NCBI RefSeq assembly: GCF_900113315.1
Contig: NZ_FOZG01000001.1
Location: 1-64,000, forward strand
Reading direction: 5' to 3'
DNA: 64,000 nucleotides
From: Sphingomonas jatrophae
GTDB taxonomy: Bacteria; Pseudomonadota; Alphaproteobacteria; Sphingomonadales; Sphingomonadaceae
Shown: one piece after another, positions 1 through 9,059 of the stretch
How positions within the stretch are numbered: the first letter of the stretch is position 1
Layout of the letters: each line of letters begins with the position of its first letter
The notes under the pieces: model-generated
What the model was told of the DNA's origin: nothing
Seen by the model: only the letters and a program-made list of their open reading frames with translations
The model's database searches: none
Made by a program: the position numbers and the translations under genes

Positions 1-58
1 AGCTCAAGCATCAGGTGCATCGGTTTCTAGAACATCCTCGACACGCGCCGGCCTCATA

Positions 59-174
59 GCTTGGTGGCCATAGCGTCCGTGACCCACCCGATCCCATCTC
101 GAACTCGGCCGTGAAACCGGACAGCGCCGATGGTACTATCGCCTAAGTGATGGAAGAGTAGGTCGTCGCCAGGC
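59..174 (+). rRNA. rrf: 5S ribosomal RNA
   Basis: The terminal helix is visible: GCTTGGTG at 59-66 pairs with CGCCAGGC at 167-174, allowing G-T pairs. The internal ACCC.GATCCCATCTCGAACTC block typical of bacterial 5S loops B and C lies at about 91-115. The size of about 116 nt fits the family. The 3' end of the 23S gene is not identifiable in the 58 bases upstream, so only the rRNA-operon tail is present. The ends may be off by a few bases. Confidence 0.93.
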
Positions 175-217
175 TTTGACGCCGGCGCGTGGCACAAGGA
201 TAGCCCATTCACACGTC

Positions 218-261
218 TCCTCCCCCAAAAGGGAGGATCCAGCCGCCCGACAAAGGCGGCT
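218..261 (+). other. two spacer stem-loops between 5S and tRNA
   Basis: Two perfect 7-bp hairpins sit back to back. TCCTCCC (218-224) pairs with GGGAGGA (231-237), and AGCCGCC (241-247) pairs with GGCGGCT (255-261). They lie between the 5S gene and the initiator tRNA in a cotranscribed rRNA operon. They most likely act in precursor folding or processing, because no U-tract follows either one. Function is inferred from position only. Confidence 0.5.
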
Positions 262-272
262 GTTCCAGTTGG

Positions 273-349
<77 letters not shown>

Positions 350-355
350 CCGCCA

Positions 356-394
356 CAAAAACGGCCCGGCCCCTACCCAGAGGCCGGGCCGTTT
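356..394 (+). terminator. rRNA-operon terminator
   Basis: An A-run at 356-361 is followed by a GC-rich stem, ACGGCCCGGCC pairing with GGCCGGGCCGT at 382-392 around a short loop, and then a T-rich end. It lies just 7 bp after the tRNA, so it is the likely intrinsic terminator of the rRNA operon. Confidence 0.75.
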
Positions 395-814
395 GTGCAT
401 CAGGCCCAGGTGGTCGATGACGCGAGCGGGGAGGCTAGGAGAGCTGCGAGCACAGCGTAAATAGTAGACTTCGGGTGCCCTCTCCGAGCTTCGCGCACGA
501 GCGGGCGTATGATTAGAGCCAAGCAGGGCGATGCGCTGATCTGAGGGCAACGCAAACAAGGCGTAGTGCCGGCGGGACACCCCAAGCGGTGGGCGTTCAC
601 AGGGTGTCACGATGTCTTATTCGCCGCCTTTCTGCAGATCCGACGCTGAGTTGCTGAGCTCGTGACCCAGCGTATGTTCTAAGGCTGCACCACCCACCTG
701 TCGCCCATGTGGGTAGACCCACTCGCATGTGAGTGACCTGAAAACGGCTCTCCAGCTTAGCTTCCGCTACGATCGGGTCAGTCCTGATCTCTCCTTAGCT
801 CCGACATGCCGGCG
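395..814. other. gene-free stretch after the tRNA
   Basis: About 420 bases separate the rRNA terminator from the hairpin that ends the M14 peptidase gene. The base composition is visibly less GC-rich than the flanking genes. Short open frames on both strands have no recognisable protein, no good ribosome binding site and no family resemblance, and one of them reads backwards through the tRNA. No second copy of the tRNA 3' end was seen, so there is no evidence for an integrated element. I see nothing functional here beyond small imperfect palindromes near 710. Confidence 0.4.
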
Positions 815-845
815 GCCCTGCACCGGCAGAACTCCGGTGGAGGGC
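815..845 (-). terminator. stem-loop after the M14 peptidase gene
   Basis: A 12-bp stem with one mismatch (GCCCTGCACCGG at 815-826 against CCGGTGGAGGGC at 834-845) encloses a 7-nt loop and lies 6 bp beyond the stop codon at 852. No U-tract follows on the minus strand, so it may be a hairpin-only terminator or an RNA-stabilising structure. Confidence 0.45.
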
Positions 846-851
846 TGTGGC

Positions 852-3518
852 TTACAGCCCGAAGGTGGGCTTGTTGTAGAGGGCATCAAACAGCAGCTTG
901 TACGTGCCGTGCGCCTGAGCCCGGTGCTGCGGGCGAAAGCCGATCAGGATGACCTCGCCCTTGCCCAGAGAGGCCGAGAGCATCGCGGCTTTGCCCTTGA
1001 TCAGGTCGTCCCCAACCAGCCATCCGCTTTGCAAAACATCCTGGTCTGCATAGCGGGCAACGACCTGAACCCGCTCGTTGTGCATCTGGGGCGTAACCTC
1101 ATAGACTTGGCAATCGGCGGTGAAGATGGCGAGCGCCTTGTCGGGCATGCCGAAGGCGAGCGGGTTCTTTGCATCTACCGCCATCCACAAGGTCGATCCT
1201 GGTGACCAGAACTCCTTCCCCGTCTTGCCTGCGACGACGTTCTTTACTGGCAGCTTGAACTTCTGGATCGGGAGGTCACCCGCCTGTCCGAAAGTAATCA
1301 GCCTGCCGCCAGCCCGGACGAACTCCTCGAGGGCCTTGGTGCCTGCCTCGCCGAAGCCGCTGCGATATTCGGGCGGTGTGCTCTCCAGGTTGCCGGCCTC
1401 CCAGCGAATCGGGGTTCCGGACGGAGGTGCTTCGCCGGTCATGTTCGACACGGAGTCCGACGGCAGCACAATCACGTCATACTTCTTGATGAGATTGCCA
1501 ACCTTCAGGTCGGCATCCATCACGGACGTGTAGGTGAAATCATATTGTTCGAGCAGGAATCGCGTCCAGCCCTCGTCGATGTTGCCACCGCGATAGCGCT
1601 TCAGCATGGCTACGCGCGGCTTGGCGAGCGCGTAGCTCGCACCATCTGTCACATTTTCCGCAACGGCGAAGCTGACGCCCGTTGTCGCTGCCACGCCCTG
1701 CACGGCTGTGGACGAGACGCCTGAGACGATGAAGTCCCCTGCGCGAGCGTTGCCTGCGGCGGCGGTCACGCGCTTCACGGTTGCGCCGCTTTTCAGCAGC
1801 AGGTTGGCGGCGTGAAAGCTGTCGTTGAGCCTGCCGTCGAGCCGCCAGCTGCTGCCGTCAGCCACCGTGCCCGGCACCACCGCCGGCCCCGAGACGCCGA
1901 CCAGACGTGCGGTGACGGGTTGCGACAGCGGATCGCTCTTAACGCCCATGAACTCGGTCATGGTGTCCGTCCCCATGTCGTAGGGCCGGATCGGTGCGCC
2001 GTCCTTGGTACGGGCGTAGCCGTCATCCGGGAACAGGGTCCGGCCGAGCAGGTAGCGGACCAGACCCTGATTGGGCTGGTTCATCGGCACCACATAGCTG
2101 CCGGCTGCGTAGGCCTTGCCCTCTTGCGTAAAGCCTTCGGGAGACTGGAAGACGTCCACCTTCTGCAGGAGCAGCGCATTGACCATCTTGCGTGCGGTGA
2201 GTGGATCATGCTGCTCCGCGCCGATCACATAGGCCTTCACCTCGGCCTCGGCGCCGCGCTGCACCTGCCGCTTCGCCTTGAAATACATGTTGCGGAGCAA
2301 CAGCTGACGGTTCTTGGCGGCGAGATCGACGATCGACCATGAGGTCACCAGTTGCTGGTCGACGATGTCCCGAGGCCGCCACCAGCCGCCAAGCCACGGA
2401 TCGGGCATGTTCATCTGCGGTCGGTTGTCGGGAACGTTGCGCTGGCCGCCCTGCAACTGATCGGGATGGACGTAGAGCGGCGACGCGATGTTCGCGCTGG
2501 CGGACTCGCCCAGCATGCCGGCGATGTTGTGGAACGGCGTGATCCAGTGGAAGCCGAAGTGGCCCCAGCCCGAATAGATGGCGCTGCCGATCCCGCCGGG
2601 CAGCCTTGCCGCATCGAGGTTATAGGCCATGTGAGACCCAAACCACGTCATCTCACGCCAGACAAGCGGATCTGCACCCGGGCGGATCGGATCGGCATAA
2701 GGTGGTATCGAGATGCGTGGCGTATATTGGCCCATCTGATGATGATCCATATAGGCCTGCGGTACCCACTCCCGGTACAGGATCTTGGCGATATTCTGGG
2801 ACTCGGCCATGTTTAGCATGAAGGCATCACGATTATTGTCGTGGCCGACGTACTTTTGGTACATCCACGGCATCGGGCCGCCTTCGTAAGGCGTGCCGAC
2901 ATATTTCATGTACCAATCGTGGACCATGTCATGCCCATCGGGATTGAGCGACGGCATGATGATGGTGATGACGTTCGCCAGGACGTTCATCATCTCGGGA
3001 TCGGTGCGCGTCACCATGGCATGGGTGAATTCGACGGCGGTCAGCGATGATCCGATTTCGCTGGAATGGAGATCGTAGGACTGCACGATCACGGCCTTGC
3101 CGTTCCTGACGATCTGATCGAGCTCTTCCTGGGCGACCCCGCGTGGATCGGCCAGTTTGGCGTTCATCGCTCGATATTCGTCGAGCCGGACGAGGTTCTC
3201 CGGTGCGGAGATGAACAAGGCGAGGTAGGGACGGCCTTCGGTCGACTTGCCGATCTCGACCAGCTTGATGCGGTCACTGGTTGCGGCCAGCCGCTGGTAA
3301 TAAGCGACCATCTTGGCATAGGGCTCAAGCTTGCGATCGCTGCCCATACGGTGGCCGAACCAGCTTTCGGGCGTCGGCACCTGCGCCTGTGCCCCGGCGG
3401 GCACCGCGCCTGCGATCAGCGCGCTGGCTGCGAGCGCGATGGCGATGCTGCGTGATGTTCCTGCCAGCAGACGGGCCGCCCACGATCCGCTGCCTGCGCT
3501 CATCCTGTTCCCGACCAT
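852..3518 (-). CDS. secreted M14-family zinc metallopeptidase
   Basis: Predicted zinc carboxypeptidase-like exopeptidase of 888 aa that acts outside the cytoplasm. A signal peptide with a hydrophobic core at about residues 24-42 ends in an Ala-rich cleavage region. The M14 zinc motif HxxE is seen as His151-Ser-Ser-Glu154, followed by SLNPDG (190-195) and an NNRDA block (228-232). A DHH motif at 258-260 could supply the third zinc ligand. The C-terminal half looks like the accessory domain of the long M14 proteins common in sphingomonads and related bacteria. It lies on the same strand 188 bp after the alkaline phosphatase gene but is not coupled to it. An internal Met at residue 6 (start 3503) is an alternative start. 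Substrate unknown. Confidence 0.85.
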   Translation of the reverse strand: MVGNRMSAGSGSWAARLLAGTSRSIAIALAASALIAGAVPAGAQAQVPTPESWFGHRMGSDRKLEPYAKMVAYYQRLAATSDRIKLVEIGKSTEGRPYLALFISAPENLVRLDEYRAMNAKLADPRGVAQEELDQIVRNGKAVIVQSYDLHSSEIGSSLTAVEFTHAMVTRTDPEMMNVLANVITIIMPSLNPDGHDMVHDWYMKYVGTPYEGGPMPWMYQKYVGHDNNRDAFMLNMAESQNIAKILYREWVPQAYMDHHQMGQYTPRISIPPYADPIRPGADPLVWREMTWFGSHMAYNLDAARLPGGIGSAIYSGWGHFGFHWITPFHNIAGMLGESASANIASPLYVHPDQLQGGQRNVPDNRPQMNMPDPWLGGWWRPRDIVDQQLVTSWSIVDLAAKNRQLLLRNMYFKAKRQVQRGAEAEVKAYVIGAEQHDPLTARKMVNALLLQKVDVFQSPEGFTQEGKAYAAGSYVVPMNQPNQGLVRYLLGRTLFPDDGYARTKDGAPIRPYDMGTDTMTEFMGVKSDPLSQPVTARLVGVSGPAVVPGTVADGSSWRLDGRLNDSFHAANLLLKSGATVKRVTAAAGNARAGDFIVSGVSSTAVQGVAATTGVSFAVAENVTDGASYALAKPRVAMLKRYRGGNIDEGWTRFLLEQYDFTYTSVMDADLKVGNLIKKYDVIVLPSDSVSNMTGEAPPSGTPIRWEAGNLESTPPEYRSGFGEAGTKALEEFVRAGGRLITFGQAGDLPIQKFKLPVKNVVAGKTGKEFWSPGSTLWMAVDAKNPLAFGMPDKALAIFTADCQVYEVTPQMHNERVQVVARYADQDVLQSGWLVGDDLIKGKAAMLSASLGKGEVILIGFRPQHRAQAHGTYKLLFDALYNKPTFGL

Positions 3519-3706
3519 GCCCGTCCCCCGTTCAGCTTCCCTACGCCGCTGCTGTCCAGGACCGGTCTGGTCATGAACAGGGAGAAGCGGCGTTGCGCCG
3601 TCTGTCTCCGGTTGAGGAGCGTAGGGGGGAGGGGCCTAGTTGGATAGTCGTCAGCGTCTCAGGAAGTCGGGATATTAGCGCTACCATCGGGCATGCCGGA
3701 CATCGA

Positions 3707-4849
3707 TCAGCGGTCCGGTGTCCATCCATAGGCCTGCATCATCACGTCGAACAATTGCGTGTTCGGCACGAAGCCGTGCAGCTTCTCCGACCCGGGACCG
3801 GAGGCGACCGCGACGACCTCCTCGCCCGTATGCGTATCGTCGATGTCGATCAGCGGGTGCGGCCCGGCGGCTGGCTTCTGCGCCGCCGCATATTGCTGAG
3901 AGAGCGGCGTCGCGCGCAGGCCGCCGCGCAGCCGCAGGCCGAAGCTGTGATCGGCGACGAACAGGATCAGCGTATCCTTTCCCGCGATCGCGCTGACGCG
4001 GCGGATCATGTCGTCCATCTCGACCGCATGGCGCAGCCCGGCCTCGGGATCGTCGGTGTGCATGTCCCACTCGACCATCAGGAAATAGCCCTTCCGGTTC
4101 CGGCGGAGGCTGGAGATGGCAGCTTCGACGGTGGGTGTGGGCAGAAAGTCCTGGTCGCGCAGGATTGCCGAGCGCCGCACGTCCGCGGACAGGGCGGTCG
4201 GGTCATCGCCATAAAGGTAACCGGCGCGGGCGAACGCTGCAGCCGGGCTCTGCCCGAGCTTGGCGAAGGAGGTTTCGGCGTCTTTCCGGCCCTTGCCCAC
4301 GAGGATGTCGACGCCGTCACCGAAGCGCGGCGCCAGCAACTGGTGGAAGATGTCGTCCCGGCCGGAGCGTGCCGCAACATGCGCATAGGTGGCCGCGGGC
4401 GTCGCGTCCCAGATCGCCTTGTTGGTGATGACGCCGGTGGAAAGACCACGCTGCTCGGCATATTCGAGCACCGTCTTAACCGGGTCCGTGCCCGAACCAT
4501 CCGCGGTGGGCACGACGGAGACCATCGCGTTGTTGGTCTTCTGCCCGGTCATGATCGCTGTCATGCCCGCGCCGGAATCCGTCACCCAGCGATTGAGGGA
4601 AGATGTGTCGGACAAGGCCATGTGCGGCATCGTGTGAATGAACAGCGATTGCGGGCGATCATGCGCGAGGATGCCGGCCGCGTTGAGCGTCGGCAGACCG
4701 CCCGCATCGCCCAGGAACAGGATCACGTTGCGCGCCTTCTGCGCTTCCGCAGGGTTGGCGGCGAAGAGAGCGACCGTGCCGAGCAGGGCAGTGATCGCGC
4801 GGCGTGCGCAGGTGCGCAGCGAAACCGTGGGACGGACAGGAGGCGTCAT
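3707..4849 (-). CDS. PhoA-type alkaline phosphatase
   Basis: Alkaline phosphatase of 380 aa, a periplasmic metal-dependent phosphomonoesterase. A signal peptide occupies about the first 37 residues (ending NPAEA). The first metal site is NVILFLGDAG with Asp48, and the nucleophile motif is TDSGAGM with Asp91-Ser92. The DATPAA..AH...R block ends in Arg160, matching the phosphate-binding Arg of E. coli PhoA. Later metal ligands are Glu259/Asp261/His263, the ADH motif at 298-300 and the HTGEE motif at 339-343. It is the third gene of a coupled operon: its ATG overlaps the phytase stop by 4 bp (ATGA, 4846-4849). It likely dephosphorylates the lower inositol phosphates released by the phytase, but that substrate is inferred from context. 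Alkaline phosphatase family membership is clear. Confidence 0.92.
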   Translation of the reverse strand: MTPPVRPTVSLRTCARRAITALLGTVALFAANPAEAQKARNVILFLGDAGGLPTLNAAGILAHDRPQSLFIHTMPHMALSDTSSLNRWVTDSGAGMTAIMTGQKTNNAMVSVVPTADGSGTDPVKTVLEYAEQRGLSTGVITNKAIWDATPAATYAHVAARSGRDDIFHQLLAPRFGDGVDILVGKGRKDAETSFAKLGQSPAAAFARAGYLYGDDPTALSADVRRSAILRDQDFLPTPTVEAAISSLRRNRKGYFLMVEWDMHTDDPEAGLRHAVEMDDMIRRVSAIAGKDTLILFVADHSFGLRLRGGLRATPLSQQYAAAQKPAAGPHPLIDIDDTHTGEEVVAVASGPGSEKLHGFVPNTQLFDVMMQAYGWTPDR

Positions 4850-5895
4850 TTCAGGTTCAGTGCCTTTGCGATGTCGCCCCAGGCGACCAGCTTGAAGTTC
4901 TGGGTGGCGGGCGCGTTGTCACCGTCCTGCGCCACCATCAGGCCGCCGGGGAAGGCGGGGCCGAAATTGCCGGGCATGATCTCGATCCCGTCCGTCTCAG
5001 ACGTCGCCCCGTAGCGGCCCTGCGCAATGCGGAAGCGCCCGACGGGGGCGAGATCGGGCAGGCGCCACACGGCATAGGCATTATCGCCCTGGCTGGAGCC
5101 GATCAGCCAGCCGCCGTTCCGCCCACGTGGCGCGAGCGCGAGCCCCTCGGCATCCGCGACGAGGAAGCGTCCATCGACGCGCGGGCCGGGTATCGGCGCC
5201 GGATCCGCTGCGAAATCCGCCGCGAAGCGCCAGATGCCGACATCTTCTTCCGCCACGTAGAGCATGCCGGTGCGATCGTCGGCGACGCAGCCTTCCGATT
5301 GCGTGGTGAGACGAAGCGTGCGGACCGGCTGCGCGGTAGCGGTGCTGCCGCTCGCATCGATGCGGAACTGGTCGATGCGGCCATCCTTCATCACCACGAA
5401 GGCGAACACGGCCCTGTCGCTCGCCCGTCGCCACAGGCAGAGGCCATAGGCCTCACCGGTGCCCGCCACCGGACTGCCGAGCGGCTGCAACTTTCGGGCA
5501 GCGGGATCGAGCCGGTAGAGCGCGATCCGTGCCTGTGCCTCGTCAGACCGGTCGCTCGCCGCGACCAGGATGCCGCGACCGCCTGCCAGCATCACGCCAT
5601 CGCGCAGATCGACATTGTTGAGCCGCGGCGAAGGCGCGAAATCGAGATGGCGGCCGGCCAGATCATAGAGATGCAGGCCGGCGCGCTTGTCGGTCGCGAC
5701 GATCAGGCTTTCGGCGGGCCGGCGCGGATTGCGCCAGATCGCCGGATCATCCGCCGCATCCTCCCCCGTGCCGACGGGCGCGGTCTCGGCACGGGCGGTG
5801 ACGTCCACCGTCCGGTCGGCCGGGAGTGGAGACGAGGATGGGGGCGCCCCCGCGCAGCCGGCGATGAGCAGCGCGAGGACAGGGGAGAGACGCAT
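4846..5895 (-). CDS. beta-propeller phytase (3-phytase) lipoprotein
   Basis: Calcium-dependent beta-propeller phytase of 349 aa, releasing phosphate from inositol hexakisphosphate. The family motifs appear in order: DDPAIW (49-54), ATDK..GL..YDL (67-79), NNVDLR (93-98), EAYGLC (148-153), QSEGC (199-203), EEDVGIW (216-222), DAEGL (248-252) and SSQG (267-270). A type II signal peptide ends in LIAGC with Cys14, so the protein is probably a lipoprotein tethered to a membrane, not a freely secreted enzyme. Its ATG overlaps the stop of the TonB receptor gene by one base (TGATG at 5893-5897), and its own stop overlaps the alkaline phosphatase start. Expression is probably under PhoB control through the box at 8888-8916. 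Confidence 0.93.
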   Translation of the reverse strand: MRLSPVLALLIAGCAGAPPSSSPLPADRTVDVTARAETAPVGTGEDAADDPAIWRNPRRPAESLIVATDKRAGLHLYDLAGRHLDFAPSPRLNNVDLRDGVMLAGGRGILVAASDRSDEAQARIALYRLDPAARKLQPLGSPVAGTGEAYGLCLWRRASDRAVFAFVVMKDGRIDQFRIDASGSTATAQPVRTLRLTTQSEGCVADDRTGMLYVAEEDVGIWRFAADFAADPAPIPGPRVDGRFLVADAEGLALAPRGRNGGWLIGSSQGDNAYAVWRLPDLAPVGRFRIAQGRYGATSETDGIEIMPGNFGPAFPGGLMVAQDGDNAPATQNFKLVAWGDIAKALNLK

Positions 5896-8822
5896 CAGAA
5901 GTTGAACCGGATACCGCCGGTGTATCGACGCCCGAACGTCTCTCGCTCAAGCGTCCGTGCACTGACACCGGCGAAACGGCGGCCGGGGCCGTTCAGCAGA
6001 TTGGCGAAGTCGGCATAGACTTCAAGGTTCGGTGTGATGGCATAGCGGAGCGAGGCATCGAGCTCGTCGTCACGTGCCCAGAACTCGTCACCGCCGGTGG
6101 TGCCCCGGAAGACGCCGTTGGTCACAGCGAAGGCACCGATGGCATCGATCCACTTGGTCCGGTTCTGATAGGAAACACGCGCCGAGAAGCCGTATTTCTC
6201 GTAGAACAGGCTGGCGTTCATCACCCACTTCGACGTGCCGGGGAACATCACCTTGCGGCCGTCGGGCGTTTCGGCTTCGCTGTTGTTGTACGTGCCGTTG
6301 AGCAGGATGCCGAAGCCGCCCGTCCAGTCCGGCAAACCTAGATCCTGCTGATAGCCCTCGATCTGCTGCTGCAGGGCCGCCTCGAAGCCCCAGATGTAAC
6401 CGTCGCCGCCATTGGCGATGCCGGAGAAGATGTATTGCGAACGATCGACGCCGTTCAGGTTGAGCGACTCCGAGCCGAACGGGCGTGTCGTGTTGAACAA
6501 CGTGTCCTTCACGTCCTTGTAGAAGGCGCCGATCGAGAAATAGCCCTGCGGCTGCATATACCATTCGAAGTAGAGATCGACGCCCTTGGCCCGCTCGGGC
6601 TCCGCATCCGGATTGCCGCCGGAGATGGTCTGGTTGGCATCGCTGATCGTCAGGTTGGGGCGGAGCTGATCATAATCGGGGCGTGAGGCGCCCGTGTTGA
6701 ACGAAAGGCGCAGCTTCTTGGTCTGATCCAGATCCCAGTTTAAGTGGAGGCTGGGATAGACGAGCGTCTGGTCACGCGGGATCGATACCAGGCTGGTGGT
6801 GGTGTTCACCGTGGCGAAGGCCGTGCTTTGGTTTTTGATATGCTCGACGCGGGCGCCGCCGACGATCGAGCCCCAATCCATCTTGGTCTCGAACATCGCG
6901 TAGCCGGCGAAGACTTCCTCACGCACGTTGTAGAAGTTGGCCGTGTTGGCGACATATTGCGCGCCGCCGGCTGCCGCCTGCTCGACCACGTCGATGGCGC
7001 GCTGCTTGCTGTGATACTGGAACAGGTAGCCGAGCGGATACTCGCCCTTGTAGGCCGGATTGCCCGGCACGGCGACCGCGGAATAGCTCAGCGGCAGTCC
7101 GTAAGGATTGGCACTGGCGCTGACGGGGATGTCCAGCAGCCGCTCGTTCGATTCCTTCTTCCGATTGTCGTATTGCGCGCCGAACAGGAACTTCGTCTCG
7201 CCGAACAGATCGGTGTCGTAGCTGAAATCGAGCTTGCCGGTGTAGGCGGTGGTGATGTCCTTGGCCTTCAGGCCGCGGACGCGGGTGAGTGCGTAGCCGG
7301 GCACGTCCTCCACCGCAGCGATCGCAGCGCCGCGGCCGAACGTGCCGTCTGCATTGCGGATCGTGCGGAACAGCGAGAAGCGCGGCTTCTGCTTGTCCGT
7401 CAGATCATAGTCGATCGTGACGCGGTTGGTGCCCGCAGTCGCGCCCGAGCCGAAGCCGGGACTGTCATAGTTGAGCTGCGCAGGCGCGGAGCGATCGTCG
7501 ACCGAGCGGGTGTAGTTTCCCCGCCACCGCATCTTCAGCCGACCGAAATCGTGATCGCCGCCGACCGTGTTGGTGAAAACCGATTGGAGATACTCACGCA
7601 CCAGAACGTTGGCGTTCAGGTCCACACCGTAGACAGTGCCCTGGAAGGGCGTGTTGCCGGTGCATACGTCGGCATAACCCGTCGTGCCCGAACGCGGTAC
7701 AGGATTGATCGCGCACGCCGCGCTATCCGCCAGGATCGCAGCCGGCGTCGCTCCGCTGGCAAGGCGCGATTCCTGATCGTCCATGTCGACGATATAGTTG
7801 TTGCGCAGCTCGTCATCGGTGAAGGCCGAATAGATGGACGACACGAACAGCCGATGGTCCTGCGTCGGCTTCCACTCCAGCTTGCCCGAGGCGGAATAGT
7901 TGCGACGGGTCAGCCGATACAACTTGTTCTCGGTCTCGCGGGCCCAGACGCGATCGGCATTGCCCGGTCGGCGGTCCGTGGGGACGACCTCCCAGTCCGT
8001 CTCGGCATTGTCCGTCACCATGTCGCGCTGATAATAGCTGCCGGACAGGAGCACGCCGAACTCGCCGGCATCGGTATCCCAGCGGTCGGACACGACCAGC
8101 TGCCCCTCATATTCCTGCCGCTTGCCGAGTTCGACATAACCGCCGCCTGCTTTGCCGGCGACGTGGAAGCCGTTATAGTCGAATGCAGAGCGGGTGATGA
8201 TGTCGACGTTGCCGGCGATGGTCTCGCCGGTCATGTTCGGCGTCACCGCCTTGCGCACGACGATCTGCGAGGCGATCGCCGACGGGATCGAGTCGAAGCG
8301 GGCGTCGCGGCCTTCGGGGCTGATGACGTTGATGCCGTCGAACGACAATGTGGTCCAGTTGATCGGTGCGCCGCGCAAGTTGATGTAGCGGGCCTGGCCC
8401 TGGTCGCGCTGTACGCCGACGCCGGGCAGGCGGCTGACCGCCTGGGCGACGTTCTGGTCGGGCAGGCGGCCGACAGCGTCCGACGCGATCACGCTGACGA
8501 GCGCAGGCGACTCCTTCTGGATGCGGAGCGCCGCGGCGACGGATTCTGCGATCGGGCGCGTGCCGGTGACCACGATCTCGTCTTCCGGGGTGGGAGTGTT
8601 CGGCGCGATCGAGGTGGACGCCGCGCTGCTGGCGGCGCTCGGCGTCTTCACCTCGGGCACCGGCCGATCGGACGTGGAGCCCGGAGGCGTTGCCGATGGC
8701 GTACCGATGATCTGCGTGGTCGCGGCATGCGCGCCCGACAGGCCGCAGGCGGTGGTGGCGATCAGCAGCGCGCGCAGCGAAGCGCGCCCGGCAACGTGCC
8801 GGGCGGCGGGATGGAATGTCAT
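5895..8822 (-). CDS. TonB-dependent outer-membrane receptor (phytate locus)
   Basis: TonB-dependent receptor of 975 aa. It has a signal peptide (cleavage near AHA at 31-33), a Pro/Ser/Ala-rich linker and a TonB box, DEIVVTG, at 81-87. The plug domain contains LPDQNVAQAVSRLPGV. The long beta barrel ends in a terminal Phe, as required for outer-membrane insertion. It is the first gene of an operon with a phytase and an alkaline phosphatase, each joined by an overlapping stop/start. The likely cargo is therefore phytate or a phosphorylated inositol breakdown product; this is inferred from context, since receptor sequence alone does not reveal the ligand. A PhoB-type box lies 66 bp upstream of the start. 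Confidence 0.92.
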   Translation of the reverse strand: MTFHPAARHVAGRASLRALLIATTACGLSGAHAATTQIIGTPSATPPGSTSDRPVPEVKTPSAASSAASTSIAPNTPTPEDEIVVTGTRPIAESVAAALRIQKESPALVSVIASDAVGRLPDQNVAQAVSRLPGVGVQRDQGQARYINLRGAPINWTTLSFDGINVISPEGRDARFDSIPSAIASQIVVRKAVTPNMTGETIAGNVDIITRSAFDYNGFHVAGKAGGGYVELGKRQEYEGQLVVSDRWDTDAGEFGVLLSGSYYQRDMVTDNAETDWEVVPTDRRPGNADRVWARETENKLYRLTRRNYSASGKLEWKPTQDHRLFVSSIYSAFTDDELRNNYIVDMDDQESRLASGATPAAILADSAACAINPVPRSGTTGYADVCTGNTPFQGTVYGVDLNANVLVREYLQSVFTNTVGGDHDFGRLKMRWRGNYTRSVDDRSAPAQLNYDSPGFGSGATAGTNRVTIDYDLTDKQKPRFSLFRTIRNADGTFGRGAAIAAVEDVPGYALTRVRGLKAKDITTAYTGKLDFSYDTDLFGETKFLFGAQYDNRKKESNERLLDIPVSASANPYGLPLSYSAVAVPGNPAYKGEYPLGYLFQYHSKQRAIDVVEQAAAGGAQYVANTANFYNVREEVFAGYAMFETKMDWGSIVGGARVEHIKNQSTAFATVNTTTSLVSIPRDQTLVYPSLHLNWDLDQTKKLRLSFNTGASRPDYDQLRPNLTISDANQTISGGNPDAEPERAKGVDLYFEWYMQPQGYFSIGAFYKDVKDTLFNTTRPFGSESLNLNGVDRSQYIFSGIANGGDGYIWGFEAALQQQIEGYQQDLGLPDWTGGFGILLNGTYNNSEAETPDGRKVMFPGTSKWVMNASLFYEKYGFSARVSYQNRTKWIDAIGAFAVTNGVFRGTTGGDEFWARDDELDASLRYAITPNLEVYADFANLLNGPGRRFAGVSARTLERETFGRRYTGGIRFNF

Positions 8823-8873
8823 GATGTTGCCCCCAATCGGCCGCGCTTTGCCTCGCCGGCCGTTGTCGCGGCC

Positions 8874-8879
8874 ACTATC
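8874..8879 (-). promoter_or_regulatory. candidate -10 element of the phytase operon
   Basis: GATAGT on the minus strand lies 8 bp downstream of the last PhoB repeat. That matches the layout of PhoB-activated promoters, in which the box replaces the -35 element. The site is 52 bp upstream of the TonB receptor start. Confidence 0.5.
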
Positions 8880-8887
8880 CGGGCTCG

Positions 8888-8916
8888 ATGACAGATCGGT
8901 TGCGACCGAATGACAG
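8888..8916 (-). promoter_or_regulatory. PhoB (Pho) box upstream of the phytase operon
   Basis: Two exact copies of CTGTCAT, the consensus half-repeat of PhoB boxes, sit 22 bp apart start to start on the minus strand. Between them, at the 11-bp register, is a degenerate third copy (TCGCAAC). The resulting 7-4-7-4-7 tandem arrangement is what PhoB binds. The site is correctly placed and oriented to activate the TonB receptor/phytase/alkaline phosphatase operon under phosphate starvation. Confidence 0.75.
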
Positions 8917-9059
8917 TTTGCCGAGGCGACCGAGTGGCGTTCTGGCCATTCCGGTTACCCCCGCATGCCGCTTCTCTGTCGCGCGTAGGCACTCGTAGAG
9001 GGTGTTGTCGCTGGCAGCACGGGCTGTAAGGAGCCGGCCGACAAGTAACGGAAATCTCT

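Noticed and set aside
6744-8891. Very long plus-strand open frame (over 700 codons) opposite the TonB receptor
   Set aside because: It lies antisense to a clear TonB receptor, is Arg/Ala/Asp-rich without any domain, and is a normal by-product of codon bias in GC-rich genes.
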